DNA from: Icerya purchasi
Taxonomy: Eukaryota; Arthropoda; Insecta; Hemiptera; Monophlebidae
Assembly: GCA_039619475.1 (NCBI GenBank)
Contig: CM077115.1
Location: forward strand, 158,075,774 to 158,139,773
Direction of reading: 5' to 3'
Length of the DNA stretch: 64,000 nt
A model generated the notes under the pieces. That model was not told where the DNA came from and did not search any database. It saw nothing but the letters and a program-made list of their open reading frames with translations. This document shows, one piece after another, positions 1 through 11,457 of this stretch. Positions within the stretch are counted from its first letter, which is position 1, and every line of letters starts with the position of its first letter. The translations under genes were made by a program, and so were the position numbers.

Positions 1-50
1 TATTAAATAATGTACATATGATTACATTGTATTATCAATATGATATTAAC

Positions 51-302
51 CGTTTAAATAAAACTTTAGACTGTTAGCAAAAACATTCTCCGCCGGGATA
101 TTCAACTGACGTGCAACCGGACCAATTAGTCCACGAAATCCCCCCGAAACCAGAAATACTGGCACGTTCCGTTCATGCAATTTTTCAATTAATTCTCTAT
201 AACATTATAACATATATGTCTATTATACGAGCGCTGAAATATTCATATTTTCTAAGATGTAAAATAAATACGTGAACTTTTAGCTTTTAAAAGTGCTTAT
301 AA

Positions 303-339
<37 letters not shown>

Positions 340-3246
340 TAGGAACAATGTTATCATGAATTTTATTACCTATAATAATTCATTTTTAAATAAGACATTT
401 ACATCGGATTAACTAAATTCACGATCAAATTGTAACATTAAACGTTTTCAATCGGTAAATTAAACGTATACATAAATATTTTTATTAAAAACGTACTGAA
501 CATTGGGAGTAATATGTAACGCATGGTCTTTAATAAATGCTCTAACTTGCATTAACGTCGGTGAAATCATTTCTAAACGGGTAGCTAACGCTTCGCGGAA
601 TTCCATTTTTCCAGACATCGCTGTTCTAGTTCTACATAATGTAAAAACTAAATGTAAAGTTTACTTAACATAATACATCCAAAAATTAAACAAAAAATGT
701 AATTTTTTAAAAATGCGTATTTTCACTAATGAAAATCAATTGATATAAATTCACAACATTATTTACGTATAAACTTAAGTGCACTGCAATGTAAGTTCCT
801 TTCACAATTCGAATAAGAAAAAAAATAAAATTTTATTATATCCACTGCAGCCTATTTTGCGTTTTCGAATGAAATATCTAAAATGAACAATTCAAATGAA
901 ATAAAATTAAAATTAATAAGAACACAGTTTTTTTAAAGTATTTTAGTAATTTTTATTTGATCAAATTTATGCAAAATGAAAAATGTACAATACAAAAAAC
1001 CGCCGTACAGCTTGGAAATTGTGGATAAAACTTTACACCAAATTACTTCTGCTAAGCACTGTTTATTTTTTAAAATAATTTCCGATAATCGGTCCTCTGA
1101 TAAAGTTGTTATATTACATAGGGCTTTGTGTGATTTATTAATACACTGGATGATTTCGAAATAATTCAACTGAACAAAACGAAGATCCCAAAAACGAGGG
1201 AAAAAAATGACATGTTACAAACGAACTTTCATTGACTGGACTTTTATTTCTTAAAATTTCGTTAAATTGAATAAAACACTCAGAACTACAGTTGTAAAAC
1301 CGTATAATCTCAGACGAATGCGTTGCTATACTACAACGGAGATAAAAAAGAAATAGTTTTAGGCTACAATTGCTTTTCACATAAACTAAATTATGGTGTA
1401 TTAAAATGTAAGAGTATGTCTTTGAAGCTTCACATCACTGTGATTTTTTGAACAGGATATCCGCTTGATGTAATTCTTTAGAAAAATAACTATGATGGCA
1501 AGAAGCTAATTTATGATTTCAAGATATATTCAAAAGCGTGTAAACAAAGTAGTAGTGGAAATTGAAAACCTCAAAAACTAATGGGCGACAAACAAAACAA
1601 GATAACCATGAAGCACATAATTGGTGAGGGTTTTTATGGAGTAACAACTTTTACATTCTGTTTTTAGACGCGGCAATAGTAGACTTCAAACCACGATTTT
1701 CAAAAAATGCTCCTGATGTGCCTTTAAACTGCCTATCTTATTAACCAAAAGCTGAACTAAATTAAAATTCTCTCGAATTTATAGAACTCGTCAATTCGTT
1801 AATAGAAATTTGTCAATTAATTTGGTACGTAAACTCATACAATTTTAAAGATTAAACTGATTCACTGGCAGCAAAAATGGACACTTCAGAAAAATGTAAA
1901 TTTCCAAGACACATTGCTATCGAATATTAAGAAAGCCGTGATGAAGACATATATCGAACCTTTACAAGCTTAAAGTCTAACTACACTTCCTGCAACAAAC
2001 GTTTACGCTGAACGATCACCGAATTCACTAAGTCACGCTATAATTTTATTTCTAATAACAATGTTAGAAATAAAATTACGAGGAATAACCTTTAAAAATA
2101 ATTTAAGACTCGAAGCCGATAAGGGTGATAACAGATTTTCAAAAATAAAAAAAATTAGAATAATTTAAAGATTTTTTTTTTTATTGTAACACTTAATTTC
2201 AAGTTCTTTTAACGTTATCCAGAAATAAATATGTATTATCAGTTGGTTTTCAATTAATAATACAAAAAAAAAAAAAAACCGAAACAAAAAGAAAACAACA
2301 AACATATTCTTAAAACATTTCTATTTTTAAAAAGATGACTCCCCATTTGTTCAGTAAAATGAGGCACCTTTCAAGTTTACTATTTAGTTTATTATAAAGC
2401 AGTATAGAATTCTGAAATTTCCCTCCAAAAATATTTCTCTTTTTATCTGTCACCATCGCGTAGAATTTATTTATATGTTAATTTTGCAATGTATGAAAAT
2501 ATTTAAAGAATACACTAATTTTTTAAGTGAACTTTTATCATGCTTAGCATATTTCATTAAATTGTGATAATTAATAAAATTAACCTCTACGCAAATAGAG
2601 CCGGTATTAACGTAAATAAACCAAAATTATAAAATTGGAAACACCCAAACTGAACTGTAGTAGATGTAATAAACTACGACATACTTTCCGTAAAAATGAA
2701 ACTTACAAATTGGCAACTTCTTTTCTTTTTCCGCAGAAAGCTGCTAATTCGTCAATTGCTTCTTCCTTAATTACTGTAGAGTCGACATCAAAACAAACAG
2801 CATCTGCTATCTTCCAGATAGCTTGAACTGTAGATTGTTCACTTAAATCCGGTACCAAGGCGCCTAAATTAAATTAAGTTACATGATATATTTTGAAAAG
2901 GAAAAACCAAACTGACAATTTATAAAAAACCTACGTTATTTAACAATGCACCGAAAATATATAATTAGATAATTTGTTTTCTTTTTGCATCCAGCAAAAA
3001 ACTAAATAATGTGCTAATATATTTCAGTGTAATTATTAAATTACAATAAAACAATCGCCAGAAATTAAGGTAATTTCATAAACTAGAATATATATAATTT
3101 ATTTATTTACTTTTAAATAGTTTACATCTTTTTCCCATTAAAGACAGCAGTGTAACATAGTAATAAGATTTCATGTTTATACTTATATATTAATTTACTA
3201 AACGAAACGAAAAAGTTAATATACCTGTTGTAAAATCTAAAAACAT
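51..3246 (-). CDS. PSPH: Phosphoserine phosphatase, four exons, 3' end outside window
   Basis: HAD-family phosphatase that hydrolyses O-phospho-L-serine, the last step of serine synthesis; cytosolic. Exons read on the minus strand are 3246-3225, 2863-2707, 631-497 and 196-51; phases join without a stop and give 153 residues. Exon 2 carries the family's nucleophile motif FDVDSTV (Asp33, Asp35) followed by EEAIDELAAFCG. Exon 3 reads LTRTAMSGKMEFREAL, the family segment just after the core. Exon 4 carries motif II, FLVSGGFRG (Ser122), then LNIPAENVFANSLKFYLNG. The motif III Lys and the GDGxTD motif must lie left of the window. Introns are 361, 2075 and 300 bp. Exon 1 (seven codons, donor GTATAT) is the least certain part, chosen because its phase fits and it has the only in-frame ATG I found; the donor at 50-45 (GTTAAT) is weak but is required, since reading on gives an immediate stop. 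Confidence 0.9.
306..336. repeat. (AT)n microsatellite
   Basis: About 15 uninterrupted AT units inside the third PSPH intron. Confidence 0.9.
632..2706. other. Second PSPH intron, no gene seen
   Basis: The 2075-bp stretch between PSPH exons 3 and 2 is AT-rich. The short reading frames on both strands near 0.9-1.4 kb overlap each other and resemble no family I know. The only structure I see is the hairpin at 2041-2078. Confidence 0.75.
2041..2078. repeat. Perfect 15-bp inverted repeat
   Basis: TAATTTTATTTCTAA at 2041-2055 is followed, after an 8-base loop, by its exact complement at 2064-2078. It lies in the PSPH intron. No transposon ends are evident around it. Confidence 0.7.
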
Positions 3247-5161
3247 GTTGCGATCAGACCGATAAAATAATACACTAAAAAAAAGTATACATATATTTCG
3301 TAAAAGTTTTAGAGCGTATACACACGTACACTGCACATACTATACCGCTAAGGGGAAAGTGAAAGAAACTGCCCAGACGGAAACATTTTATATTTACTAA
3401 TAAGCCAGTTAAACTTCACCGTTATCAGTTTATATTTAGTCAATACACCTTTGATAAACGATGATATCGCCCGTCGATAAATACTAATTGTATTTGTAGA
3501 ATTTTGAATGCATTTCATTTTATTAGCATACTTTTAAAACATTTAATAAATTAATCATCTTCAAAAGATTTACATATTAAAAATTAACTGTTAAGAGATA
3601 AGATAAACATTATGTAATTTTCCTTTTAAAAAATGAAATAGCTATTATTCGTTTTCGATAACTATATTCTTACCAACATTTGAAAAAAGAAAAAATTTAT
3701 TGTTATTTTAATTACAACGTCCTCTAATACTTATGCAAACTAGGAAATTACATAATCAAAAACGCAATTAGAAGAGAAGTCTTTTTAATCATTTAAAACT
3801 ATAAAATTATTGAAAGTTTTTCTTTCAAATGTATTTCTAAATTTAACTACATATATTAACTATTATTGTAGCTATAGGACATCCAAAATTATGGAGCAAT
3901 GAATATATCAGTCTTAAATTTAAAAATCGCTTTTGTGATATCAAAAAATACTCTCGTCGACGAAACTTTCTCTTTCCAGACGTTATATTATTCCATTCTG
4001 TTAGGATGAATGAAAGGTACTATGAAAATCAGTTTTATCAATATTAATAAGGTTAAGCGATGTGATCACTGTTACCGGCTCGTTATTATATCTGATATAG
4101 AATACGGTACTTTAATTTTTTAACGTTCAATTCGAAAATGTACTATTTTGAACAATCATTCTCTTATAAATTTACACGAAATACCGACAGAATTTAACAA
4201 TATACTCATTTCAGTACTGCACTTTAGAGCGAGCAAGGATGAAAGATATAATAAAATCTTTTGAAATCTTGAAAACGTCTTTTTATTTGATCTAATTGTT
4301 GATACGTGATATTTTAAAACAACTTAAGTCACACACATTCTGAATAATTTTTTTAAAATTCGATCTGCAATACTAACGATTTTCTCCATTGATCTTCATA
4401 CAAACAAATTTATCTTTTAATCAGTCATGAAAGTTTAAATAGCTATTCTTGTTGGGTCAGAACTTTCGAGCAAGCCTGCAAATATAAAAAAGTTGCTTAT
4501 TTCAGCGATTTCCTTCTTATCAAACTTGAGTTGCGTGAAATCATGGATAAACGTCTGCGCAGCATCAAATAATAATTTATTGGGACGTTTCTAATCGCGA
4601 CGAACATATCCCACAATAATAATATATCGAAAGTACCGATGAACATAACTTGTAAAAAGCGACTACGGGATTAAAAGCGCGTATATTTTATATAAATAAA
4701 GTTCAAACAAACGTAAATGAATTATAACGAACATTAAAAATACATCAAATCGAACAAAATTATAAGTATCAAAAATTAACCATTAGAATTTCTATCTGCG
4801 ACTAGTTTGACATTTTCGCTGTATCGACGCTACGGTCGCTGTTCGATATTTCGATATATAAAAATTTTCATATTACCAAATATTATTTACTTACGTCGCT
4901 AGACATTTATGAAATCATAACATGACATTAGCAGTAAATAACTAATAGCATTCTAAAGGGAGATACGTTGGGTGTGCCGGATCTAAATTTTTTTCTAATC
5001 CGCACTTTTAGGAATTTTAAATTCAACAACTAATCCACGAAAATGGTCTACCAAATACATGATGTAGAAAAACCACAAGATCTTTTACGTAAAACCGACA
5101 CTTAAAAAAGCATAACTGCGAACTTCCACGGCCTGAAATGAAAGTGAATTTAAATTTTCTA
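3247..5161. other. No gene recognised; upstream region of PSPH
   Basis: This AT-rich stretch lies upstream of the proposed PSPH start. It should hold the 5' UTR and promoter, but I see no convincing TATA/Inr pair, no long reading frame and no repeat with defined ends. Confidence 0.6.
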
Positions 5162-5631
5162 CCAGCCCCGTGCCCAGAATTTTGAGGGGTGTGGGGGGGA
5201 GGCAAGGCCGTGTCCACGGGGGGGTTAACCCCCCCCCCCATGAGAACTGAAATAGTTATTATGAATACACAAAAATCTGGAAAAAATCTGGAAAAAATCA
5301 CAAATTTAAAATAAATATTGATGATTTTTGGATGTTCTTACCTACCTTTAAAAGATGAAAGAAAAAATATGCTCCATATTTTTAGGTACTTCATTATTAT
5401 CTTATGCAAAATTTTTTATTACGTGTGTAATTAATAACATATATGTAATTTTTATGAATGTTCGTATACGGGGTAATTCATTTATGTAAATTATTAATAT
5501 GTAAATCAAAACGATGGAAATTATTAATAGTACGAATATTAGTGAAAAATGTATTGTTATTCATAAAATAAATATGCGAAGAAAATTTTCAAAACCCCCC
5601 CCCGTTTCTAAAATTCTGGGCACGGGCCTGG
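5162..5631. mobile_element. 470-bp non-autonomous element with terminal inverted repeats
   Basis: The ends are 22-base inverted repeats (5162-5183 and 5610-5631) that differ at one base; the core is CCCGTGCCCAGAATTTT. Long G and C runs sit just inside each end. No coding capacity is seen, so this is MITE-like. I could not find a target-site duplication, partly because another copy abuts the right end. Superfamily not assigned. Confidence 0.7.
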
Positions 5632-5905
5632 AGGGAGGGGTTGAAAATATTCTTCGCATATTTATTTTATAAATAACAATACATTTTTCATACTCATGCT
5701 ATTAATAATTTCCATCATTTTGATTTATATATTAATAATTTAAATAAACGAATTACTGTATAAACACATTAATAAAAATAACATATATATGTTATTGATT
5801 ATACTCGTAACAAAAAATTTTGCATGAAATATTAATGAAGTACCTAGACTATTTCAGTTCTCCAGGGGGGGGGGTTAACCCCTAAAACCCACCCCGTGGA
5901 CACGA
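5632..5905. repeat. Partial inverted copy of the neighbouring element
   Basis: The sequence from 5640 to 5905 is the reverse complement, with scattered changes, of 5207-5600. The end GTGTCCACGGGG near 5209 recurs as CCCCGTGGACAC near 5893, and GAGAACTGAAATAG near 5242 recurs inverted near 5850. About 120 bases of the left arm (about 5255-5375) are absent here. With the left arm it forms a head-to-head foldback centred near 5620. Confidence 0.75.
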
Positions 5906-6059
5906 CCTTGTTTTCTACAGTTGGACTTTTCGGAAAATTTAAACGAAATTCAATTAACCATATATTACCAACAGAGATGAATTCAGGAATTTGTTTCTGA
6001 GGGGGCAATTCATGTTCTTATGGGAGGCGGAGCTTTTTTTTACTAAGAAATTTTTTTTT

Positions 6060-6375
6060 TGATATTCCCAGATAAAACCAAATATGTAAAAAATGATTTA
6101 TTATGTCATTTAAAATAATGAAAAAGTAAGTGTGAACAATAAATTTCAAGTAAAATAACCGATTATAAACAATAAATGTTTGCTTAATTCTTTTTAAAAT
6201 TATTAATTCTAATTGTAGCATTAAAGAACATATTGTAAAAACATTCAAACGGGTTCACATTATCGTTTTATAATAAACGAATAAGCCGTGGTGTTTCAGC
6301 TGTTTTAAATGGACTTTTCTTGGAAATAAAAAACCGAGATAAAAGCAGCAGAGATGGAAATGAAGTTGTCTATAG
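6060..6375. repeat. Direct duplication of hAT-like interior (partner 6860-7175)
   Basis: About 315 bases here recur 800 bases downstream with a handful of substitutions (for example aaagaacatattg against aaagaacgtattg). The LINE fragment lies between the two copies. Copy 2 of the element has only the downstream version, so the duplication is specific to this copy. Confidence 0.8.
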
Positions 6376-6377
6376 AA

Positions 6378-6838
6378 TATTAGAGAAAGAACATAAGAGG
6401 CGTTGAAAGGAGCAGGAAGACCAAGTTTTAAAAGATGATAATAAAGTAACTCACGCTCGCGAGATAAACCGGAGCACTCGAAGAGCACGTGATTCGCATC
6501 ACAAACATACTGAGAACCTTCAGGATCCAATGGACAAAAAGGAGATGCAGCCAAAGAAAAGCGGGAAGGAGACTATACGAGAAACGGAGACGAGATAATT
6601 TAGTAATTATGGACCGACGCAAACTGGGAAACTTATAGAACCAAGGACGCGGAGGAGGAACAGGATTAATCAAGAGATAAAAGGAATTAGGATTAGCGAA
6701 AAGAGATACATAAACAGAATGCCAAAGTCTAAGATGGCAGGATTTAGTTGGAAGAATAATATTGTGTACTGGAACTCTATTAATAAAATTCCCATTGGAA
6801 ATAGTAGCTTTAGCAAGGAGGTCGACGCGGGTTTATAT
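6378..6838 (-). pseudogene. LINE C-terminal fragment (RNase H end and Cys-rich tail)
   Basis: Read on the minus strand in three frames. The first piece, VDLLAKATISNG, resembles the end of a LINE RNase H domain. Next comes NPVPPPRPWF followed by RRSIITKLSRLRF, then the Cys/His tail with CPLDPEG and DANHVLFECSGLSRERELL. These are the last parts of an I/R1-type non-LTR retrotransposon protein. Frameshifts between the pieces show it is dead. The 3' end is cut off at 6378 where the duplicated hAT sequence joins. Confidence 0.75.
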
Positions 6839-7705
6839 TTTGATTGAAAATTTTTTTTTAGGATATTCCTGAATAAAACCAAATATGTAAAAAATGATTT
6901 ATTATGTCATTTAAAATAATGAAAAAGTAAGTGTGAACAATAAATTTCAAGTAAAATAACCGATTATAAACAATAAATGTTTGCTTAATTCTTTTTAAAA
7001 TTATTAATTCTAATTGTAGCATTAAAGAACGTATTGTAAAAATATTCGAACGGGTTCACATTATCGTTTTACAATAAACGAATAAGCCGTGGTGTTTCAG
7101 CTGTTTTAAATGGACTTTTCTTGGAAATAAAAAACCAAGATAAAAGCAGCAGAGATGGAAATGAAGTTGTCTATAGATCATATTGCTTTAAAACAAAAAG
7201 AATAAATGAAAATCGAAAAGAAATAAACAATTTATTGATATTAATGATAAGTGGATCCACATGAACTGTGATAGCTCCCGTTTGCGCTGACAAAAAATAC
7301 GAACTGCAGCTAATATTTTTTTCAGCTCGTCAATATTTTACATCTTTCATACATTTGCAATAAAAGCATATACATTTTTTCATAGAACAACAAGCAAACG
7401 TCAAAGTCAAATTTTAAAAGTTCATTTTTTTTTTTATTGTTATTTTATGAAGTTTCATTTTCTGTCAAAGATAAATCTGCCAATTTTGAAATTTAAAAAT
7501 GTACGACTAATTGAACCATTTCAAAATGTTTTGACACCTAACTGTAAATAAAGCGAATAAAAAGAATTTTATTTCCTATTAAATTGCTGCATTCTTAAAC
7601 AGCTTGTATTAAGTTCTGGGAGGGGGGGCATTGCTCCTCCAAAACCCTCACTGGATTCATCCTTGATTACTAGCAAGTAAAAATAAATAAATTTCCAATT
7701 TTTAA

Positions 7706-9060
7706 CCCTTCTTACACAAGGTGTGTTGTAGTAGCATATTACACAAGGCGGGTATTTTTTACCCGATTCATATTTATTTCTAATGAAAATTTTAGTAATA
7801 TACCTATTGGGTACTCTCAAAATATTAAACTTGCTCGGATTGTGTTACCACCCTTTCCGCCAAAACAAACATATACGAAAAACTCCTTATAAAAAAAAAA
7901 AGTAACATATATATTCGATAGATATCAGATTTCAATAAATTTTGCAGGTCCCAAAATTTAAGAATAGCCCAAAATTAAACTAGAAATTTAATAAAATTTA
8001 TTAAAATCAAAAAAGTCATAATATAATGGATTATTATACCTCATATTTCTAAATTTGAAATACAAGCAGGACATATGAATGTTCCATATTCTCCACATAT
8101 CGATCTGTTGCAATAATAACATGATTTATCTGCTTTATGATCTTTTGCTTTACTGCAAAAATCACATCTCCTTCGTTTCTTTGATGTGGACAGTAGTTCA
8201 CACTGAATGGAAGGCGTGGTTTTTAAAAACTGATTTACACAGATTCAAAGCTTTGTAGGTAAGCACCGGTTTTGAGCCCTTAGTCTCGCATGAGGTTCTA
8301 CCAAAGTTTTTGCAAGAATTTTTAAAAATGAAGTTCACGTAACTAACTGGCATTTTCTTTTGTTAAATTGAACTGATACATTTTATAAGCGTTGATCCTA
8401 GAAAAATCTAATACGCCGTAAAAAAATTGAAGTAACGTATTGTTTGTTGTCTGGTGGATTTTTCACGACAAAGTTGATTAAAGGAATCTACACCATCTTT
8501 CGTGGAGTTATAAAACAATATTACATTCGACTTTTGACTGGCCGGATCAGTGTCCACAGTGAAGTGCATGATTGGCAGTAGAATAATATTTTTATTTTTT
8601 CTTGGAGTGAATGAAACCATAGCTTTATCTAAAGACGCATCTTCTTCAGAGTGTATGATTCTTCTAAATCGGATTCAGTATGCTGCCGTTCTAATTCCTT
8701 CAGAATATTTTCCGATGTACACAGATAATTGAAACTCATAACGAGACCGACTTACATAGGATTTTACGAACACAAGAAATAGCTGAAACCTTTGTGAGAT
8801 AGTACTGAACGTTTGAAAAATATTATATTATTATACACAACGTGGGTATTTTTTACCCGATTGCTAGACACTACTGCAAACAAATAGGATTTTTTTGTAA
8901 ACAAAACGATTCTTTCCGGATGTGAGGTGATTAATATCAACATAAAGAGAATGTCATGAAAGACTCCTAAACGGCCAAGGCCAAATTCCAGCGCAATGCC
9001 GCGTAATAATAATGCGAAGATTGATCGGGTCATTTTTACCCAGACCTTGTGTAAGAAAGG
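7706..9060. mobile_element. piggyBac-like element, internally deleted
   Basis: Inverted termini CCCTTCTTACACAAGGT (7706-7722) and its near-complement at 9044-9060 match at 16 of 17 bases, begin with CCC, and are flanked on both sides by TTAA (7702-7705 and 9061-9064). That is the signature of piggyBac insertion. Subterminal direct repeats containing GGGTATTTTTTACCCGATT lie near 7752 and 8841, with a related inverted version near 9026. The inside holds decayed transposase sequence on the minus strand. Confidence 0.9.
8041..8740 (-). pseudogene. piggyBac transposase remnant
   Basis: Reading from 8740 downward, an acidic N-terminal tract (ELERQHTESDLEESYTLKK) runs into VSFTPRKNKNIILL, VILFYNSTKDGVDSFNQLC, FYGVLDFSRINAYKMYQFN and finally a Cys-rich tail, CDFCSKAKDHKADKSCYYC then CGEYGTFICPAC, ending in TGA at 8041. 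This is the family's order of the last catalytic Asp region and the C-terminal zinc-binding domain. About the central half, with the first two catalytic Asp residues, is deleted, and the second Asp of GVDxxDQ is Asn. Stops and frameshifts interrupt it. It cannot be active. Confidence 0.85.
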
Positions 9061-9064
9061 TTAA

Positions 9065-9484
9065 ATCAGGAAACGCGGAAGCTGCAAAGAGCAAACTGTT
9101 ATCATTTGGTTTCCGGTTTGTATAAAAAGTTGCTTAAAGTAAAGCAATACACTAAAAACTCTAAGCGGAAAGATATTGCGTACTCTATTTCACTTGATAC
9201 ATAACTTGAAATTACATTTAGAAGCACAACTGAGAGTCAAAGTAAAATGAATACGTTATTTATTTCTATAGAGTGAGAATTTCTTGAAATTAATCATATC
9301 TTTCTATAATGCATACTTGAAATTAACCCTAGCGCGAGTAAAGAAAGTTAAAATGCAGGTAATACAAAATTAAATAATTGAAATGATCGGTTGTTTTGTT
9401 TAAAAGGGAATTCTTCACAACGTTCTTCGGGTTAAGCACTATACAATAATGTTTGACTGTACCCTTGAGATGGTAAAGTTCCAT
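9065..9484. other. No gene recognised
   Basis: This AT-rich spacer lies between the piggyBac-like element and the next short element. I see no reading frame or repeat worth naming. Confidence 0.6.
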
Positions 9485-9778
9485 GAGCGTTGCCAACGGG
9501 GGGCAGGGGGCAGCTGCCCCCCCTGGAGCCTTGAAAGTTTTTAATCAACTGGCCATGATGAGTATTCATAGGCGCGTAATCACGGACAATTTGGAAGACT
9601 TTTATAATAAAGTAGTAAAACAATTTGCCAGAAACCCACGAAAATTACGTTTTAATTAAGATTTTATTCTTGTTTAATTAAATATTAAGCCTTTACAACC
9701 TATAAATTTTATTTTTCCTATAACTCATATCTTCTTTTTATCATCTTGCAGCCCCCTGGCTCATCGGTTGACGACGCC
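9485..9778 (+). mobile_element. Short non-autonomous element, copy 1
   Basis: It starts GAGCGTTGCCAAC, followed by G runs and CAGCTGCCCCCC, and ends GGTTGACGACGCC. The same sequence, including the tracts reading taggcgcgtaatcacgg and agtagtaaaacaatttgcc, recurs inverted at 11155-11457. The conserved ends and the lack of coding sequence make it MITE-like. No clear target duplication, so superfamily not assigned. Confidence 0.65.
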
Positions 9779-9906
9779 TTTGTATAGTTCTGTACGTTAC
9801 ACAAAAAATAAACGAAATCAATATAAGTGAAAAAATAGAGGGATGTTTAAACTATTATAGTAACCTCATTTTAGCTTATTATTAAAATTGTTTAATATAA
9901 AAATTA

Positions 9907-10080
9907 GTCAACTACCGTAGCATAGTTGGCTAGGCAGTGATGTTTCGTTTAGATAGGACCTAGTTTGAATTCCACTGCAACAAAAATTTCATTTTGCTAA
10001 ATTACATGCTGACGCACCAAAAAAAGAAAAAAAAACACGTGGCAACACAGCATAAAACGAAAAAAAAAAGAATCGCAACA
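9907..10080 (+). repeat. Candidate tRNA-derived SINE
   Basis: TAGCATAGTTGG at 9918-9929 fits the RNA polymerase III A-box consensus TRGCNNAGYNGG. AGTTTGAATTCC at 9962-9973 resembles a B box with one extra T, 33 bases further on. A-rich tracts follow from about 10019. I could not draw a proper cloverleaf, so it is not called a tRNA gene. A chance match remains possible because only one copy is in view. Confidence 0.4.
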
Positions 10081-10609
10081 CCCAAAAATACCTAATTATT
10101 GGAAATTTGGTTATCGAAAGAGAAAAACATTTTTTATATATCGCCGGTCCTCGAATCGTTTTGCTAGAATTTTCTGTTCCAGATTATTCTCTCCGAATTA
10201 ATATAAATAAAGGTAGGATAATGTTAGTTGAGTTTAGTTCTGATACGCGGTCGAGCGACAACGACTTAACCAAGACGCGAAAACGCTGAGTCATCGGTAA
10301 ATCTTTAGTTTGTACGTGTTTTCGAAAGTTTTTTTGTTTGTGTTTTTAGTTTGTATTTTTGTTATTCGTTATTTTTTAAATAAATTTATTTCGTAGTAAA
10401 CCGTGTGAGTTGATTCAAGCAACGCACATCTACGAAAACTGAGCAACTTAACGGAGAATTTTTATATTTATTTTTGGTCTTACTATGTCGTAAGAAATTA
10501 AAACGAATTCCATTAATCTTATACTATAGTAATCGACGCGGCTCTCTCTAGTATTTATCCGGTAAATTCGATCAATAAGTAACGTAACACATTTCAAATC
10601 CAACTGTTT

Positions 10610-10905
10610 AAAATGTAGAGAAGTGTTTCCCCGTTTCCATTAGATTCGTTTCATTCAAATCGACCTCTTTTACTCAGTCATAGCGGCAGCGCTGGAAACA
10701 ATTTCGCTGACTCGTTTACTCGCTTTGCTTCCTCTAACGGCCATCTTATCACTAAATTCCCCGCTCATCACATCCCTTTTCTATCCGAGCAAGCACACTT
10801 TAAATCACGATCCGATACTAACATAACCCCATTTTCTAATTCTCAGTCCTTTTACAAACTAATTCCAGTCTCTCCCCTCAGCTCGACCTTCCTTTAATGA
10901 TTTTC
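10610..10905 (+). pseudogene. LINE RNase H C-terminal fragment
   Basis: One open frame reads LLLSHSGSAGNNFADSF, then TRFASSNGHLITKFPAHHIP, then YKLFQSLPSARPSFND. HSGxxGNxxAD is the RNase H motif with the catalytic-site Asp near the C-terminus, and what follows matches the linker seen in the LINE pieces at 6.7 and 17.2 kb (PPPRPWF). So this is a further scrap of the same I-type LINE family, in the opposite orientation. Both ends are lost. Confidence 0.7.
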
Positions 10906-11154
10906 CTCGACTTAACTGTATTCTGTTATTTCCTCTGTAATACTTTTTCGTTTAAAGTGCAGTTGTTTTGCTTCATCCCTTTTTTTTGTCTTTCTATTGC
11001 TTCCTCTTCTCATTAGATACTTCATTTTTCGGATCACGACTGCGTTTATGATGCTAGTCATGTTCTTTTGAAATGTTCTCTTCTTTTGCAGAAACGTTTT
11101 CTTCTGTATTCTAAATTCCTATAACTCAAACTTCCTACTATTTATTGTACTCAA

Positions 11155-11457
11155 GAGCGTTGCCAGTCGATGAGCCAGTGGGTGGAGGGGGCAAGATGAG
11201 TCGCCAACCGATGAGCAAGATGATAAAAAGCGGATATGAGTTATAGGAAAAATAAAATTTATAATTTGTAAAGCCGTAATATTTTATTAAAAATCTTAAT
11301 TAAAACATAATTTTAGTGGGTTTTTGGCAAATTGTTCTACTACTTTATTATAAAAGTCAAATTGTCCATGATTACGCGCCTATGAATACTCATTAAAACG
11401 TTCCGAAGCTCCGAGGGGGGAGGGGGCTGCCTCCCCTGTCCCCCCTTGGAGATGCCC
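11155..11457 (-). mobile_element. Short non-autonomous element, copy 2 (inverted)
   Basis: This is the reverse complement, diverged, of 9485-9778. The G/C-rich end is now on the right (11415-11450) and the gatgagcc end on the left (about 11170). It also carries a second partial gatgagcaagatg next to the first, a small tandem duplication of the end. Confidence 0.65.

Larger units (their letters stand above)
5972..7665. mobile_element. hAT-like element, copy 1, with internal duplication and LINE insert
   Basis: The termini are imperfect inverted repeats, CAGAGATGAATTCAG on the left and the complement of CAAGGATGAATCCAG on the right. The flanking octamers attaccaa (5964-5971) and attactag (7666-7673) match at 6 of 8 bases, as expected for an old 8-bp target duplication typical of hAT elements. 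Most of the inside is nearly identical to 16912-18150. It differs from copy 2 in having a second copy of about 315 bp of inner sequence (6060-6375 repeats 6860-7175) where copy 2 has the LINE 3' end. No transposase reading frame is seen, so it would need one in trans. Confidence 0.65.

Noticed and set aside
5023..5301. 92-codon minus-strand frame
   Set aside because: It crosses the terminus and the G/C runs of the short inverted-repeat element and has no protein similarity.
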